Translations under genes and position numbers: made by a program | Notes under the pieces: generated by a model | Databases searched by the model: none | Seen by the model: only the letters and a program-made list of their open reading frames with translations | Told to the model about the DNA's origin: nothing | Origin: Planctomycetota bacterium | GTDB lineage: Bacteria; Planctomycetota; PLA2 | Direction of reading: 5' to 3' | DNA length: 42,260 bases | Assembly (NCBI GenBank): GCA_027297745.1 | Contig: JAPUHK010000074.1 | Location: forward strand, 1 to 42,260 | Part shown: positions 27,746 through 36,968 of the stretch, piece after piece | How positions within the stretch are numbered: the stretch's first letter is position 1 | How the letters are laid out: each line of letters opens with the position of its first letter

Positions 27746-30649
27746 ATGGCGCAGCTGAAAATCGAGTTCCAGGGCACCTCGACCTTCGTCCATCTGGGCA
27801 AGGAGCCGGTGACCGTGGGGCGCAGTAACCGCTGCACCGTCTGGCTCCCCGATCCCGGCCTGGACGACACGCACTTCCGCATCGACCGCAAGCAGAAGGG
27901 GCTGCGCATCAAGGACTCCGGGTCGCGGACCGGCACCAGGCTCAACGGCAAGACCGTGGTCTCGAGTCGCCTCAAGCACGGCGACGTGATCGAGGCGGGC
28001 GGGTTGCGCTGCACTTATCTCGAGCACGCGGAAGAGACCGCGCCGGCGGCGCGCCCCGCGCACCCGCCGAATCGCGAGCCTCCCCCGCCCCCTGCCGCGC
28101 CGCGCAGTCCGCGCGCCGCAGGGCGGCGCAAGAGCCCGGCGGTCGCGGTCGGCGTTTTCGCGGTCGTGGCTCTCGTGGGCGTGCTCGTCTTCCTGATGAA
28201 GGGTGAGCCGGGCGAGGATCCCGGAGCGCGGGAGCTGTTGGACCGGGCGCACAGCACGTTGCGCGTGGCGCGCAAGGAGCAACAAGATTCCGAGCATTAT
28301 TACCGCAACGCGCGCGCCGCCCTGACGCGCCTGATGCGCGACTACCCGGGCACGCAGGCCGCGCTCTCCGGGACGTTCCTGATCAAGGACGTCGACCGCG
28401 CGTTGAAGCAGTTCAGCGCGCTTCGCGAAGCCGAAAAGGCGGTGCGCGAGTCACAAGACATCCGGCGTCTCGAAGAGACCAGGGGCTTGCTCGCCCGCCT
28501 GAACCGAAACGCGCACCAGGCCATCCTGGTGCGCGTCGCAGCCCTGCGCACCGAGTGCGACACCAAGCTGCGCGAGCTCAAGGACAGCATCTGGAAGACG
28601 GCCTCGGAGGCCGCGGGCGCCTTCCTCGAGGACCACCGCTTCGGGCCGGCGCTGCGCGTGTGGCGCACCTTCCGCGTGCGCCAGCCCGCGATGTCGGCGC
28701 GTGCAGACAAGGTCATCGCGTCGCTGGAGCAGACCTCCTCCCGACGCTACGAGAACCTGTTGGCCGCCGCCAAGCGCACGAAGGACCCGGACGCGCGCAT
28801 CCTCTTCCTGGAGGCGGCGCGGCCGACCTATCGTGGCACACGGCAGGCCGATGACCTCGAAGTGCGCATTTCCGGCCTCAGGGCGCGCCGCTATCAGAAG
28901 CTGCTGCCCCCGCTCGTGCTCAGGCGGGATCCGGGGCAGAAAGAGCCCGCGACCGCGAAGGGCCCGACCGGCCGTCCGCCCACGCCGCAGGAGACCGGTC
29001 CGTACGTCGATCCGAAGGCCGTGGCGGGGCTCGTGGCGGCGCGCCGCTTCGCGAAGGCGGCCGCGGAGTTGCCGAAGCTCAGCCGCCATCCCCTCGTGCC
29101 CGTGCGGCGCGCGGAGCTGGAGCTGCTGGCGGGCTTGAAGCGATCGCTGGTCGACGCTGTCGCCTTCCGCCCCGAGGAGTTCACGAGCTTGAGCCTCCCC
29201 GGCGGCGTGCGCGGCGACGCTTCCGGCGCGGACGAGACCTTCCTGCGCGTCGGCACCGGCGCCGACGAGGTGCGCGTGAAGTGGGGGGCGCTGCCCCCGC
29301 AGAGTTTCGTGCGTCTATTCCGCATGGCGGGCCTGAATCGGCCGCCGCGTCTGGCCGTGGCTTTGTTCTACGACGAGTACGGACTCAAGAAGCGCGCGGA
29401 GCAGGCCTACGTGGCGTACTTCAAGGACGCCGAGGACAAACAGCTCTTCCATCACATCTACGCGCGCCGGCGCGGCATCGATCCGCCGCCGGGCGGATTC
29501 CTCCTGCACGACAAGCAGCTGGTCACGCCCGCCCAGCGCGACTACCTGCTCCTGCAGCGAAGGCTGCGCAAGCTGGAGCGGGACGCCGGCGTCGCGGACA
29601 CGCGCCGCCGCGAGGCGGCCTGGGCGGAGCTGAAGGCGCTCGGCGAGCCCGGGCGCGAGATCCTGCACGCATCCATCAAGCGCCGCCAGAACCAGGTGGC
29701 GGAGGGGCTGAGCGCCTCCAAGGCCTTCAGCCGTACGCGGGCGCTCAACACGTTGGGCCGCAGTCTCGACGCCGCGCGCGACCACGCTCTGAAGATGATC
29801 ATGGACCCCAAGGCTTATCCGTACCCGAGCAAGGTTCCGGCGGCGCAGCAGGAAGTCGACGCGCGGGTCAACAAGGTGCGGCAGATCTACGAGCGCCCGT
29901 ACGAGCTCCTGCTCGAGAAGTCGGAGCAGGCCGGAGAACTGGCTGCGGAGCTACGCGAACTCGACGAGCGCCTGGCCCGCATGGATCCCGACGAGGAGCC
30001 AGATCCACTGTACCCGCGCGTCGTGGAGCGCATCCAGAAGACGCTGGACATGAAGACGTTGGCGCTCGACGGGTCCGACCAGAAGCGCATCAGCTACAAC
30101 GAGCGGGTGATGGAGTACAACCGCACGCTCGAGTTCAAGACCATCGAGCTGCATGAAGAGGAGCGCGCCAACGTCCGCTCCGTGAACGAGTACCGCTGGA
30201 TGATGGGGCTCAGGTGCGTGAAGATCGACGAGCGCCTCGTGCGCGCGGCGCGCAAGCACTCGATCGAGATGCGCCAGCTCGGCTACTTCGCGCATCCGAG
30301 CCCCACGGCAAGCCTGAGGTCGCCCGGCCTGCGCGCGCGACGCGAAGGCTACGGCGGCGGCGTGTCGGAGAACATCGCGCAGGGCCCGGCCAGCGGCCAC
30401 GCAGCCTTCGAAGGGTGGTACGGCTCGTCCGGCCACCACCGCAACATGTGCCAGCCGAACCACACCGAGCTCGGTTGCGGCCAGGACCGCCTGCACTGGT
30501 GGACGCAGAAATTCGGTTCGGCGACGGGGCGCAGCCTCGATGCGCCGAAGGTCGCTCCCGATCCCGACCCGCCCGGCGAGTCGGGCAACGGCAAGGCTGC
30601 CGACACGGCCAAGGGCAGCCCTCCGCCGCGCCGCGGGACCGCCGGCTAG
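27746..30649 (+). CDS. FHA domain - transmembrane helix - long linker - CAP/SCP domain protein
   Basis: N-term VTVGRSNRCTVWLPDPGLDDTHFRIDRKQKGLRIKDSGSRTGTRLNGKTVV...LKHGDVIEAGG (FHA); KSPAVAVGVFAVVALVGVLVFLMKG (TM); C-term VNEYRWMMGLRCVKIDERLVRAARKHSIEMRQLGYFAHPSP...GVSENIAQG...GWYGSSGHHRNMCQPNHTELGCG (CAP). Confidence 0.88.
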   Translation: MAQLKIEFQGTSTFVHLGKEPVTVGRSNRCTVWLPDPGLDDTHFRIDRKQKGLRIKDSGSRTGTRLNGKTVVSSRLKHGDVIEAGGLRCTYLEHAEETAPAARPAHPPNREPPPPPAAPRSPRAAGRRKSPAVAVGVFAVVALVGVLVFLMKGEPGEDPGARELLDRAHSTLRVARKEQQDSEHYYRNARAALTRLMRDYPGTQAALSGTFLIKDVDRALKQFSALREAEKAVRESQDIRRLEETRGLLARLNRNAHQAILVRVAALRTECDTKLRELKDSIWKTASEAAGAFLEDHRFGPALRVWRTFRVRQPAMSARADKVIASLEQTSSRRYENLLAAAKRTKDPDARILFLEAARPTYRGTRQADDLEVRISGLRARRYQKLLPPLVLRRDPGQKEPATAKGPTGRPPTPQETGPYVDPKAVAGLVAARRFAKAAAELPKLSRHPLVPVRRAELELLAGLKRSLVDAVAFRPEEFTSLSLPGGVRGDASGADETFLRVGTGADEVRVKWGALPPQSFVRLFRMAGLNRPPRLAVALFYDEYGLKKRAEQAYVAYFKDAEDKQLFHHIYARRRGIDPPPGGFLLHDKQLVTPAQRDYLLLQRRLRKLERDAGVADTRRREAAWAELKALGEPGREILHASIKRRQNQVAEGLSASKAFSRTRALNTLGRSLDAARDHALKMIMDPKAYPYPSKVPAAQQEVDARVNKVRQIYERPYELLLEKSEQAGELAAELRELDERLARMDPDEEPDPLYPRVVERIQKTLDMKTLALDGSDQKRISYNERVMEYNRTLEFKTIELHEEERANVRSVNEYRWMMGLRCVKIDERLVRAARKHSIEMRQLGYFAHPSPTASLRSPGLRARREGYGGGVSENIAQGPASGHAAFEGWYGSSGHHRNMCQPNHTELGCGQDRLHWWTQKFGSATGRSLDAPKVAPDPDPPGESGNGKAADTAKGSPPPRRGTAG

Positions 30650-30656
30650 GGTGCGG

Positions 30657-30678
30657 GGGCGGCCCCATGCGGCCGCCC
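30657..30678. terminator. GC-rich hairpin between convergent genes (possible bidirectional terminator, no U-tract)
   Basis: GGGCGGCC-ccatgc-GGCCGCCC, perfect 8-bp stem. Confidence 0.5.
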
Positions 30679-30713
30679 TCCCGTTCGAACAATTGCTTCT
30701 GCGAACGTAGCTG

Positions 30714-31547
30714 CTATTTCGGCACGAAGACCGCTTCGTACTCCGGGTAGCGGCCGTCTTCCTTGTCGATGCGCACGAACTGCACCGCCGAGCCGCTCTC
30801 CGTGTTGAGCACGAAGGTGAACTCGCCGGGCAACAGGCCGCGAATCACGAGCGTACCCTCCCTGCCGATGTTGTAGCGCCGCGTGCGCAGGCCCTTGCCT
30901 TCGATGCGCAGCACTCCTTCTTTGGCCTGCACGCGCACGCGGGCCCCGGTCGGGATGTCGATGTCCACGCCCTTCGCGCCGGCCGACGCTTGCACCGGGG
31001 GCGCCGCCGCCTGGGCGATGTACGCACCCTCCGCGTCGCGCAGGTCGGGCGGGAGTTGCACGCTGACGTCGTACACGCCGGGCTTGAGCCCGCCCACGAG
31101 GTACTTCCCGTCGGCGTCGGACCAGCCGGTCTCGGTCAGCCCTCCGTCTTGCGGCGTAGCCTCCACCACGGCTCCTTCGACGGAGCGGCCCTCGAAGCGG
31201 ATCAGCCCGGTGATCGTGCGGGTCGCGAGCAGGGTCAGGATGTGTGGGCCGGCCTGCCCGGCGCGCACGGTGATGCGCCTGCGCGCCGGGAGACGGCCGC
31301 TGGCTCCGCTCTCGAGATAGGCGGGTCCGTACGGCACGCGTTCGAAGCGATACTTGCCGTCCTTATCCGTCCGCGCGTGCCGCTTCCAGGTGGTGGGATC
31401 GCGCAGCGTCACCACCACGTTCGCCAGCGGCTTGCCTTTCTCGTCGAGGACCGCGCCGGTGATGACGCCGTTGCTCTCGACCGGTTCGGGGGTGGAACCG
31501 CATGCGGCCAGCATTACGGCCCCGAGGAGCGTGGCGAGTGAGCGCAT
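30714..31547 (-). CDS. Predicted lipoprotein with carboxypeptidase-regulatory-like (CarboxypepD_reg) repeats
   Basis: MRSLATLLGAVMLAACGSTPEP (lipobox LAAC); ITGAVLDEKGKPLANVVVTLRDPTTWKRHARTDKDGKYRFERVPYG and ITGLIRFEGRSVEGAVVEATPQDGGLTETGWSDADGKYLVGGLKPGVYDV. Confidence 0.82.
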   Translation of the reverse strand: MRSLATLLGAVMLAACGSTPEPVESNGVITGAVLDEKGKPLANVVVTLRDPTTWKRHARTDKDGKYRFERVPYGPAYLESGASGRLPARRRITVRAGQAGPHILTLLATRTITGLIRFEGRSVEGAVVEATPQDGGLTETGWSDADGKYLVGGLKPGVYDVSVQLPPDLRDAEGAYIAQAAAPPVQASAGAKGVDIDIPTGARVRVQAKEGVLRIEGKGLRTRRYNIGREGTLVIRGLLPGEFTFVLNTESGSAVQFVRIDKEDGRYPEYEAVFVPK

Positions 31548-31609
31548 AGGGGCAAGATACCTTCTCGGGCGCCGGTCGGCGTCCCTTGGAGCTACTACGC
31601 TGGTCCCCT

Positions 31610-32500
31610 ATGCCGAGCGCCTACGAGGATCTGCCCACCGAGAGCGTGGATCCCAGCGCCCCGGACCTGGACCGTCTGGACCCCGCCGAGATCGCGCGGC
31701 GGCTGCAGTGGGCGGAGGTGCAGGCGGGGCGCGGCGTGGAGCAGGCGCTGGGGCCCATCGGCGAGGCTTGCCGGGCCGCCGCGGCCGCGCTCGCCGGGGG
31801 CGGGCGCATCGTCTACGCCGGCGCCGGCACCAGTGGCCGGCTCGGAGTCCTGGACGCCGCGGAGATGGAGCCCACGTTCGGCGCGCAGCCGGGTCGCGTC
31901 GTGGCCCTGTTGGCCGGCGGTCCGCCCGCCCTGACGCGCAGCGTGGAAGGGGCCGAGGACGACCAGCAGGCGGGCCGTAAGGAAGCGCGCGGGCTCAGCC
32001 TGGGCCCCCCAGACCTGGTGGTCGGGATCTCCATGTCCGGCACGGCCGCGTACGTGGGCGGCGTGCTGGAGGAGGCGGCCGAGGCCGGTGCGGTCACCGT
32101 GCTGCTGACGGCCTGCGCCTCCTCTCCCTTGCGCGCGCGCCTGCGTATCGTGCTCGAGCTCGGTCCCGAGCTGGTGGCGGGCTCGACGCGGCTCAAGGGC
32201 GGCAGCGCGACCAAGGCTGTGCTGAACATGATCTCGACCGCCGCCATGGCCGGCTCCGGCGCGGTGTACCGCAACCTGATGGTGCGAGTGCGGCCGACCA
32301 ACCGCAAGCTGCGCGACCGCGCGGAGCGCATCATCATGAACGTTGCCGAAGTGCCGCGCGAGCGCGCGGCGAAGCTGCTCAACGCGGCCGAGGACGAGGT
32401 GCCGGTGGCGATCGTGATGCATCGGCGCGGACTCAGCCGGGCGGAAGCCCAAAGGCGGCTCGACGATTGCGGCGGCTCTCTCAGGGAGGCGCTTGGTTGA
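31610..32500 (+). CDS. murQ: N-acetylmuramic acid 6-phosphate etherase
   Basis: YAGAGTSGRLGVLDAAEMEPTFG, EGAEDDQQAG, GISMSGTAAYVGGVLEEA, TRLKGGSATKAVLNMISTAAM, LNAAEDEVPVAIVMHRRGLSRAEAQRRLDDCGGSLREAL. Confidence 0.94.
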   Translation: MPSAYEDLPTESVDPSAPDLDRLDPAEIARRLQWAEVQAGRGVEQALGPIGEACRAAAAALAGGGRIVYAGAGTSGRLGVLDAAEMEPTFGAQPGRVVALLAGGPPALTRSVEGAEDDQQAGRKEARGLSLGPPDLVVGISMSGTAAYVGGVLEEAAEAGAVTVLLTACASSPLRARLRIVLELGPELVAGSTRLKGGSATKAVLNMISTAAMAGSGAVYRNLMVRVRPTNRKLRDRAERIIMNVAEVPRERAAKLLNAAEDEVPVAIVMHRRGLSRAEAQRRLDDCGGSLREALG

Positions 32501-33675
32501 AGCGCCTGGAGGAGATCCTGCGCAAGGACGCGCGGTTGGTCGCCGGAGTGCTCAGCGGGACCTCGGCGGACGGCATCGACGCCGCGCTCGTGCGCGTGCG
32601 GGGCCACGGCCTGGACACGGACGTCGAGTTGCTGCACTTCCACTCGACGCCCTTCTCGGACGTGATGCGGCAGGCGCTGTTGCAGATGGGCACGGGCAAG
32701 GTGGCGGACCTGTGCCGGCTCAACTTCGAGTTGGGGGAGCGCTTCGCCGATGCCTGCCTGCACCTGTTCCACAGCGCCGCCGTGGCGCCGGACGAGGTGG
32801 ACCTGATCGGCTCCCACGGGCAGACCGTCTACCACGTGCCCCGCAGCACGCACCCGCACGGGTCAGGCTCGACGTTGCAGATCGGCGAGGCCTCGGTGAT
32901 CGCCGAGCGTACGGGCCGCATGGTCGTCTCCGACTTCCGCACGCGCGACATCGCGGCGGGCGGCGAAGGCGCGCCCTTGAGCGCGTACGTGGACTACCTG
33001 CTGTACCGGCCCGCGCCGGACGGGCCCCCGCGCGCGCTGCTCAACCTCGGCGGCATCGCCAACGTGACGCTCGTGGCGCGCGACCTGGATGAGGTCTTCG
33101 CCTTCGACACGGGGCCCGCCAACATGCCGCTGGACGAAGCGATGCGCGCCATGAGCGGCGGGGAGCGGACCTACGACCGGGAGGGGCGCACGGCGGCGCA
33201 GGGCCGCGTCGACGAAAACCTGCTCAACAAGCTGCTCGAGCATCCATATTTCAGGCAGCCGATTCCCAAGAGCACCGGCCGCGAGACCTTCGGTCGCGAG
33301 TTCGTGCTGCCGCTGCTGCGCGGCAAAGGCCAGAACCGCGCCGTGGATGTGCTGGCCACGCTGACAGCCTTCGTGGCGCAGTCCATTCGCACCGCGTTCG
33401 ACGACTTCGTGCTGCCGCGGCTAAAGCCGGTTGAGGTCGTGGTCAGCGGCGGCGGTGTCCACAACCTCACCCTGATGGGCCACTTGCGCCGCCTGTTCGG
33501 GGGGCTCAGAGTACGCAGCCTGGATCAGATCGGGGAGCTCGGGCTCAACCCCGACGCCAAGGAGGCGGTGATCTTCGCCGTGCTCGCCAACGAGACGGTG
33601 CACGGCCTGCCGAACAACCTGCCGGGCGCCACGGGGGCTCGCTGGCCCGTCGTGCTGGGAAAGATCACGCCGTAA
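32497..33675 (+). CDS. anmK: Anhydro-N-acetylmuramic acid kinase
   Basis: LVAGVLSGTSADGIDAALVRV, DLIGSHGQTVYHVP, LQIGEASVIAERTGRMVVSDFRTRDIAAGGEGAPLSAYVDYLLYR, LNLGGIANVTLV, FDTGPANMPLDEAM, VSGGGVHN; TTG start overlapping murQ stop (TTGA). Confidence 0.94.
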   Translation: MKRLEEILRKDARLVAGVLSGTSADGIDAALVRVRGHGLDTDVELLHFHSTPFSDVMRQALLQMGTGKVADLCRLNFELGERFADACLHLFHSAAVAPDEVDLIGSHGQTVYHVPRSTHPHGSGSTLQIGEASVIAERTGRMVVSDFRTRDIAAGGEGAPLSAYVDYLLYRPAPDGPPRALLNLGGIANVTLVARDLDEVFAFDTGPANMPLDEAMRAMSGGERTYDREGRTAAQGRVDENLLNKLLEHPYFRQPIPKSTGRETFGREFVLPLLRGKGQNRAVDVLATLTAFVAQSIRTAFDDFVLPRLKPVEVVVSGGGVHNLTLMGHLRRLFGGLRVRSLDQIGELGLNPDAKEAVIFAVLANETVHGLPNNLPGATGARWPVVLGKITP

Positions 33676-33678
33676 GCC

Positions 33679-35043
33679 ATGCGCACTCCTGCCGCGCGTC
33701 TGGTCATCCCGATCCTGCAGTACGAGGCGGCGCGCCTCACGCTGGATCCGTTCCTGCGGTGGGCGGAAGCCGGAGTGGGCGGCTTTTGCATCTTCGGTGC
33801 CGGCAAGCACCTGCCGGCCGTGCTCGCTCGGCTGCAGGAGGCCGCGCCGCATCCGCTCCTGTTCGTGGCCGACCTCGAACACGGCGCCGGGCAGCAGCTG
33901 CACGGCGGCACACACCATCCGCCCGCGGCCGCGTTGGATCAGGAGGCGGCGGCCGCCGCGGCCGCGCTGACCGCGCTCGAGGCGCGCGCGCAGGGCGTGA
34001 CGATGACCTTCGCCCCTGTCTGCGACGTGCTTACCGAGCCGCGCAACCCGATTCTCAACGCGCGCTGCTTCAGCGATCCGGTGGCCACGGCGCCGGTGTT
34101 TTGCCGCGCGGCGCGACGCACCGGCTTGCGCACGTGCGCCAAGCACTTCCCCGGTCACGGCGGCACGCGCGCGGACAGCCACAACGTCCTGCCGCACGTC
34201 GCCGACGACGCGGCCACGTGGGCCAAGCGCGACCTGCCTCCGTTCCAGGCGTGCTTCGATGCCGGCGTGGACGCCGTCATGAGCGCCCACATCGACATGC
34301 CGGCGCTGACGGGACAGCCCGGCCTGCCGGCCACGCTGTCCTCGCGCGTGATGACGGAGATCCTGCGCGAGGAGCTCGGCTTTGCCGGCACCGTCTTCAG
34401 CGACGCGTTGCTGATGGACGGTGTGCGCGGGAAGAGGGATGAAGGGGAGGTGGCCCTGGCCGCCTTCGCCGCGGGCTGCGACGTCTTGTTGGGGCCCCAC
34501 AAGCCGGGGGCCGTGCTGCGCGCCATCGAGGGGCTGCGCGGCCCGGGCCTCGAAAGCGCGTTGGCGCGCATCGACGCGCTTGCGAAACCGTTGGAGCCGG
34601 AGGTCGACCTGCCGCACGACGAGCTCGTGCCCGTGTTGCAGGCGGCCGCGGAGCGCTCCATCACCGCTTCGGGCGGCGTCGAAGCCGTGGGTCCGGGCCG
34701 CTACGCGCTGCGCATCCTCGACCTGCATGGAGAGGGCCGCGTGCTCGGCGAACGCAGCGGGTTCGCCTGGCGGAGCTACGGCCTCGACGGCCGGCTGTTG
34801 GAGGAGGAAGACCAGGGGCCCGGCCTCGGCGGGATCGTCTTGTGCGTGGCGCGGCGCGATAAGGCCTCGGGTGGACCCGTTGAGATCCCGTCCACGATCC
34901 GGCGTGTGATGCAGGACGCGGACCTGACACTCTTGTTTGGTCCGTCCTGGCTCGCCGAGGACGCCTCTGCCCCGTACTTGCATGCTCCAGGTGAGGACCC
35001 CTTCACCGTTGCCGCCATGCTGCGCCGGGCGCACGGCGCATGA
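33679..35043 (+). CDS. Glycoside hydrolase family 3 beta-N-acetylhexosaminidase (NagZ-like)
   Basis: CAKHFPGHGGTRADSHNVLPHV (GH3 NagZ His/Asp dyad loop), FAGTVFSDALLMDGVR (nucleophile region), VMSAHIDMPAL. Confidence 0.88.
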   Translation: MRTPAARLVIPILQYEAARLTLDPFLRWAEAGVGGFCIFGAGKHLPAVLARLQEAAPHPLLFVADLEHGAGQQLHGGTHHPPAAALDQEAAAAAAALTALEARAQGVTMTFAPVCDVLTEPRNPILNARCFSDPVATAPVFCRAARRTGLRTCAKHFPGHGGTRADSHNVLPHVADDAATWAKRDLPPFQACFDAGVDAVMSAHIDMPALTGQPGLPATLSSRVMTEILREELGFAGTVFSDALLMDGVRGKRDEGEVALAAFAAGCDVLLGPHKPGAVLRAIEGLRGPGLESALARIDALAKPLEPEVDLPHDELVPVLQAAAERSITASGGVEAVGPGRYALRILDLHGEGRVLGERSGFAWRSYGLDGRLLEEEDQGPGLGGIVLCVARRDKASGGPVEIPSTIRRVMQDADLTLLFGPSWLAEDASAPYLHAPGEDPFTVAAMLRRAHGA

Positions 35044-36788
35044 GCGACGTCGACTGGATCATCGTCGGCTTCTACATCGTGCTCGTCTGGGCTATCGGGT
35101 TCTGGCTCTCGCGCCGGGCCACGCGCTCGACGGCCGAGTTCTTCGCGTCCGGCCGGGGCCTGCCGTGGTGGTTGATCGGCACCTCGATGGCGGCCTCCGC
35201 GTTTTCTTCGGATACGCCGCACTACGTGGCGCGGCTGGCGCGCGAGTCCGGCGTGGCCCGCAACTGGGAGTGGTGGGGCGTCGGGATCGGCGGCGTGCTG
35301 GTGGCCTTCATCATCGCGCCGCTCTGGCGCCGCGTCGGCGTGCTGACGGACCTCGAGTTGATCGAGTTGCGCTACGGCGGCAAGGCGGCCGCCGCCCTGC
35401 GCGGGTTCCGCGCCGTGCACACGGGCCTCCTGTTCAACGTGCTGACCATGGCGGCACCGCTGGCCGGCATGCTGCTGGTGGTCGAAGCCGTGGTCCCGGA
35501 GTTCCCCGTGCAGGCGCTGCAGTTCGAGCTCGGAACGGCGCTCGTGCTGGCCACGGTCCTGTACTCTTTCTTCGGCGGCTTTTGGGGCGTCGTCGTCACC
35601 GATTTTCTGCAGTTCGTGATCGCCATGGTTGCGGCGGTCGTGCTGGCTGTGGTCGCCGTGGACCACGCCGGCGGCCTCGACCGAGTGCTGGAGGTGGCCG
35701 CCCGGAACGTGGAGCTGCAAGCCTTCGACTTCAGCGTGTCTTCTCCGGACCCGTGGACGGAGGGCCTGCTGCCCTTCCTGGTCTTCGCGCTGGTCCAGTG
35801 GTGGGCCTTCATGAACGCCGACGGCGGGGGCAAGCTCGTGCAGCGCATGGTGGCCGCCAAGAACGAGCGGCACGCCGTGTGGGGCACGCTGTGGTTCAAC
35901 GTCACGCATTACGCCCTGCGCACCTGGCCGTGGGTCATCGTGGGGCTCAGCTCGCTCGTGCTGCTGCCCGATATCGAGCCGCGCCTAGCCTACGCCGGCA
36001 CGGCCGCGCACGTGCTGCCCGCCGGCCTGCTAGGACTGTTCGTGGCCTCTTTCGTCGCGGCCTACATGTCGACGGTGGACACCCAGCTGAACTGGGGCTC
36101 CAGCTACCTGGTCCACGACCTCTACAGGCGCTTCCTCGTGCGCGGCCGCACGGAGAGCCACTACGTTGGAGTAGCACGTCTGTTCACGTTGCTCCTGGGC
36201 CTGGGCGCCGTGGGCATGCTCGCCCTCGGAGACAAGGAAGGCGGCGTCACGCAATACCTGCGGTTGGCCATGCGCATCGGCAGCGGCTACGGCATCGCCT
36301 TGCTCGCGCGCTGGTTCTGGTGGCGCGCCACCGCAGTGTCGGAGATCGTCGCCCTGGCCACGGCGTTTGCGGTGACCGTCGCCTATCACCCGAGGATTGG
36401 GCTCATGCCGGCCGGGCACGCGTACGCGTTGAAATTGCTCGTCACGGCCGGCATCACGGGCGCCGCCTGGTTGCTGAGCGTGCTGCTGTTGCGTGTGCGG
36501 GCGCCGGACGGCCTGGTCGACTTCTACAGGCGGGCGCGCCCGCCGGGCTGGTGGGGGCCCGTGGCGGCGCTCGCGCCGGACGTGCAGCGGCGCCGCTTGG
36601 ACGGTTGGCGCGCGGGCGTGTGCGGGCTGCTTCTGGTCTTCGGGCTCACTCTGGGGCTGGGCGGCTGGCTGCTGGGGGCGGCGGGAACTGGGGTGTGGGC
36701 CTGGCTGGCGGTGGCAGCTGCGGGAGGCCTCGGCGTGGCGTTTTCTGCTCGCGGTATCGGCCCGCAACAGGGCGCGGCAGGCCCGTAG
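35040..36788 (+). CDS. Sodium:solute symporter (SSS) family transporter
   Basis: About 13 hydrophobic segments; DVDWIIVGFYIVLVWAIGFWLSRRATRSTAEFFASGRGLPWWLIGTSMAASAFSSDTPHYVARLAR is typical of the SSS N-terminus; ATGA overlap with the GH3 gene. Confidence 0.9.
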   Translation: MSDVDWIIVGFYIVLVWAIGFWLSRRATRSTAEFFASGRGLPWWLIGTSMAASAFSSDTPHYVARLARESGVARNWEWWGVGIGGVLVAFIIAPLWRRVGVLTDLELIELRYGGKAAAALRGFRAVHTGLLFNVLTMAAPLAGMLLVVEAVVPEFPVQALQFELGTALVLATVLYSFFGGFWGVVVTDFLQFVIAMVAAVVLAVVAVDHAGGLDRVLEVAARNVELQAFDFSVSSPDPWTEGLLPFLVFALVQWWAFMNADGGGKLVQRMVAAKNERHAVWGTLWFNVTHYALRTWPWVIVGLSSLVLLPDIEPRLAYAGTAAHVLPAGLLGLFVASFVAAYMSTVDTQLNWGSSYLVHDLYRRFLVRGRTESHYVGVARLFTLLLGLGAVGMLALGDKEGGVTQYLRLAMRIGSGYGIALLARWFWWRATAVSEIVALATAFAVTVAYHPRIGLMPAGHAYALKLLVTAGITGAAWLLSVLLLRVRAPDGLVDFYRRARPPGWWGPVAALAPDVQRRRLDGWRAGVCGLLLVFGLTLGLGGWLLGAAGTGVWAWLAVAAAGGLGVAFSARGIGPQQGAAGP

Positions 36789-36842
36789 GGAGCACCCAGG
36801 CGGATCTGTCTCACCTCCTGGCCTCGGGGCCCGAGATCTGCC

Positions 36843-36872
36843 TTGCAAAGGGCCCCTCGTTGTTCTTAGATA
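36843..36872 (+). promoter_or_regulatory. Weak sigma-70-like promoter candidate upstream of the secreted HEAT protein
   Basis: TTGCAA - 18 nt - TAGATA; only a partial match at -10; strong SD AAGGAGGAACCC precedes ATG 36969. Confidence 0.25.
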
Positions 36873-36968
36873 CCGGGCCTGCCCGGATTCCGTAAACCCT
36901 GGGCAAGGCAGAGAATAGCGCGGCCGAGGGCCCGCAGCGAAGACCCTTAAGCGAGCAAGGAGGAACCC

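Noticed and set aside
33421-35034. 537-aa minus-strand ORF
   Set aside because: Antisense to anmK and the GH3 gene; no recognisable domain.
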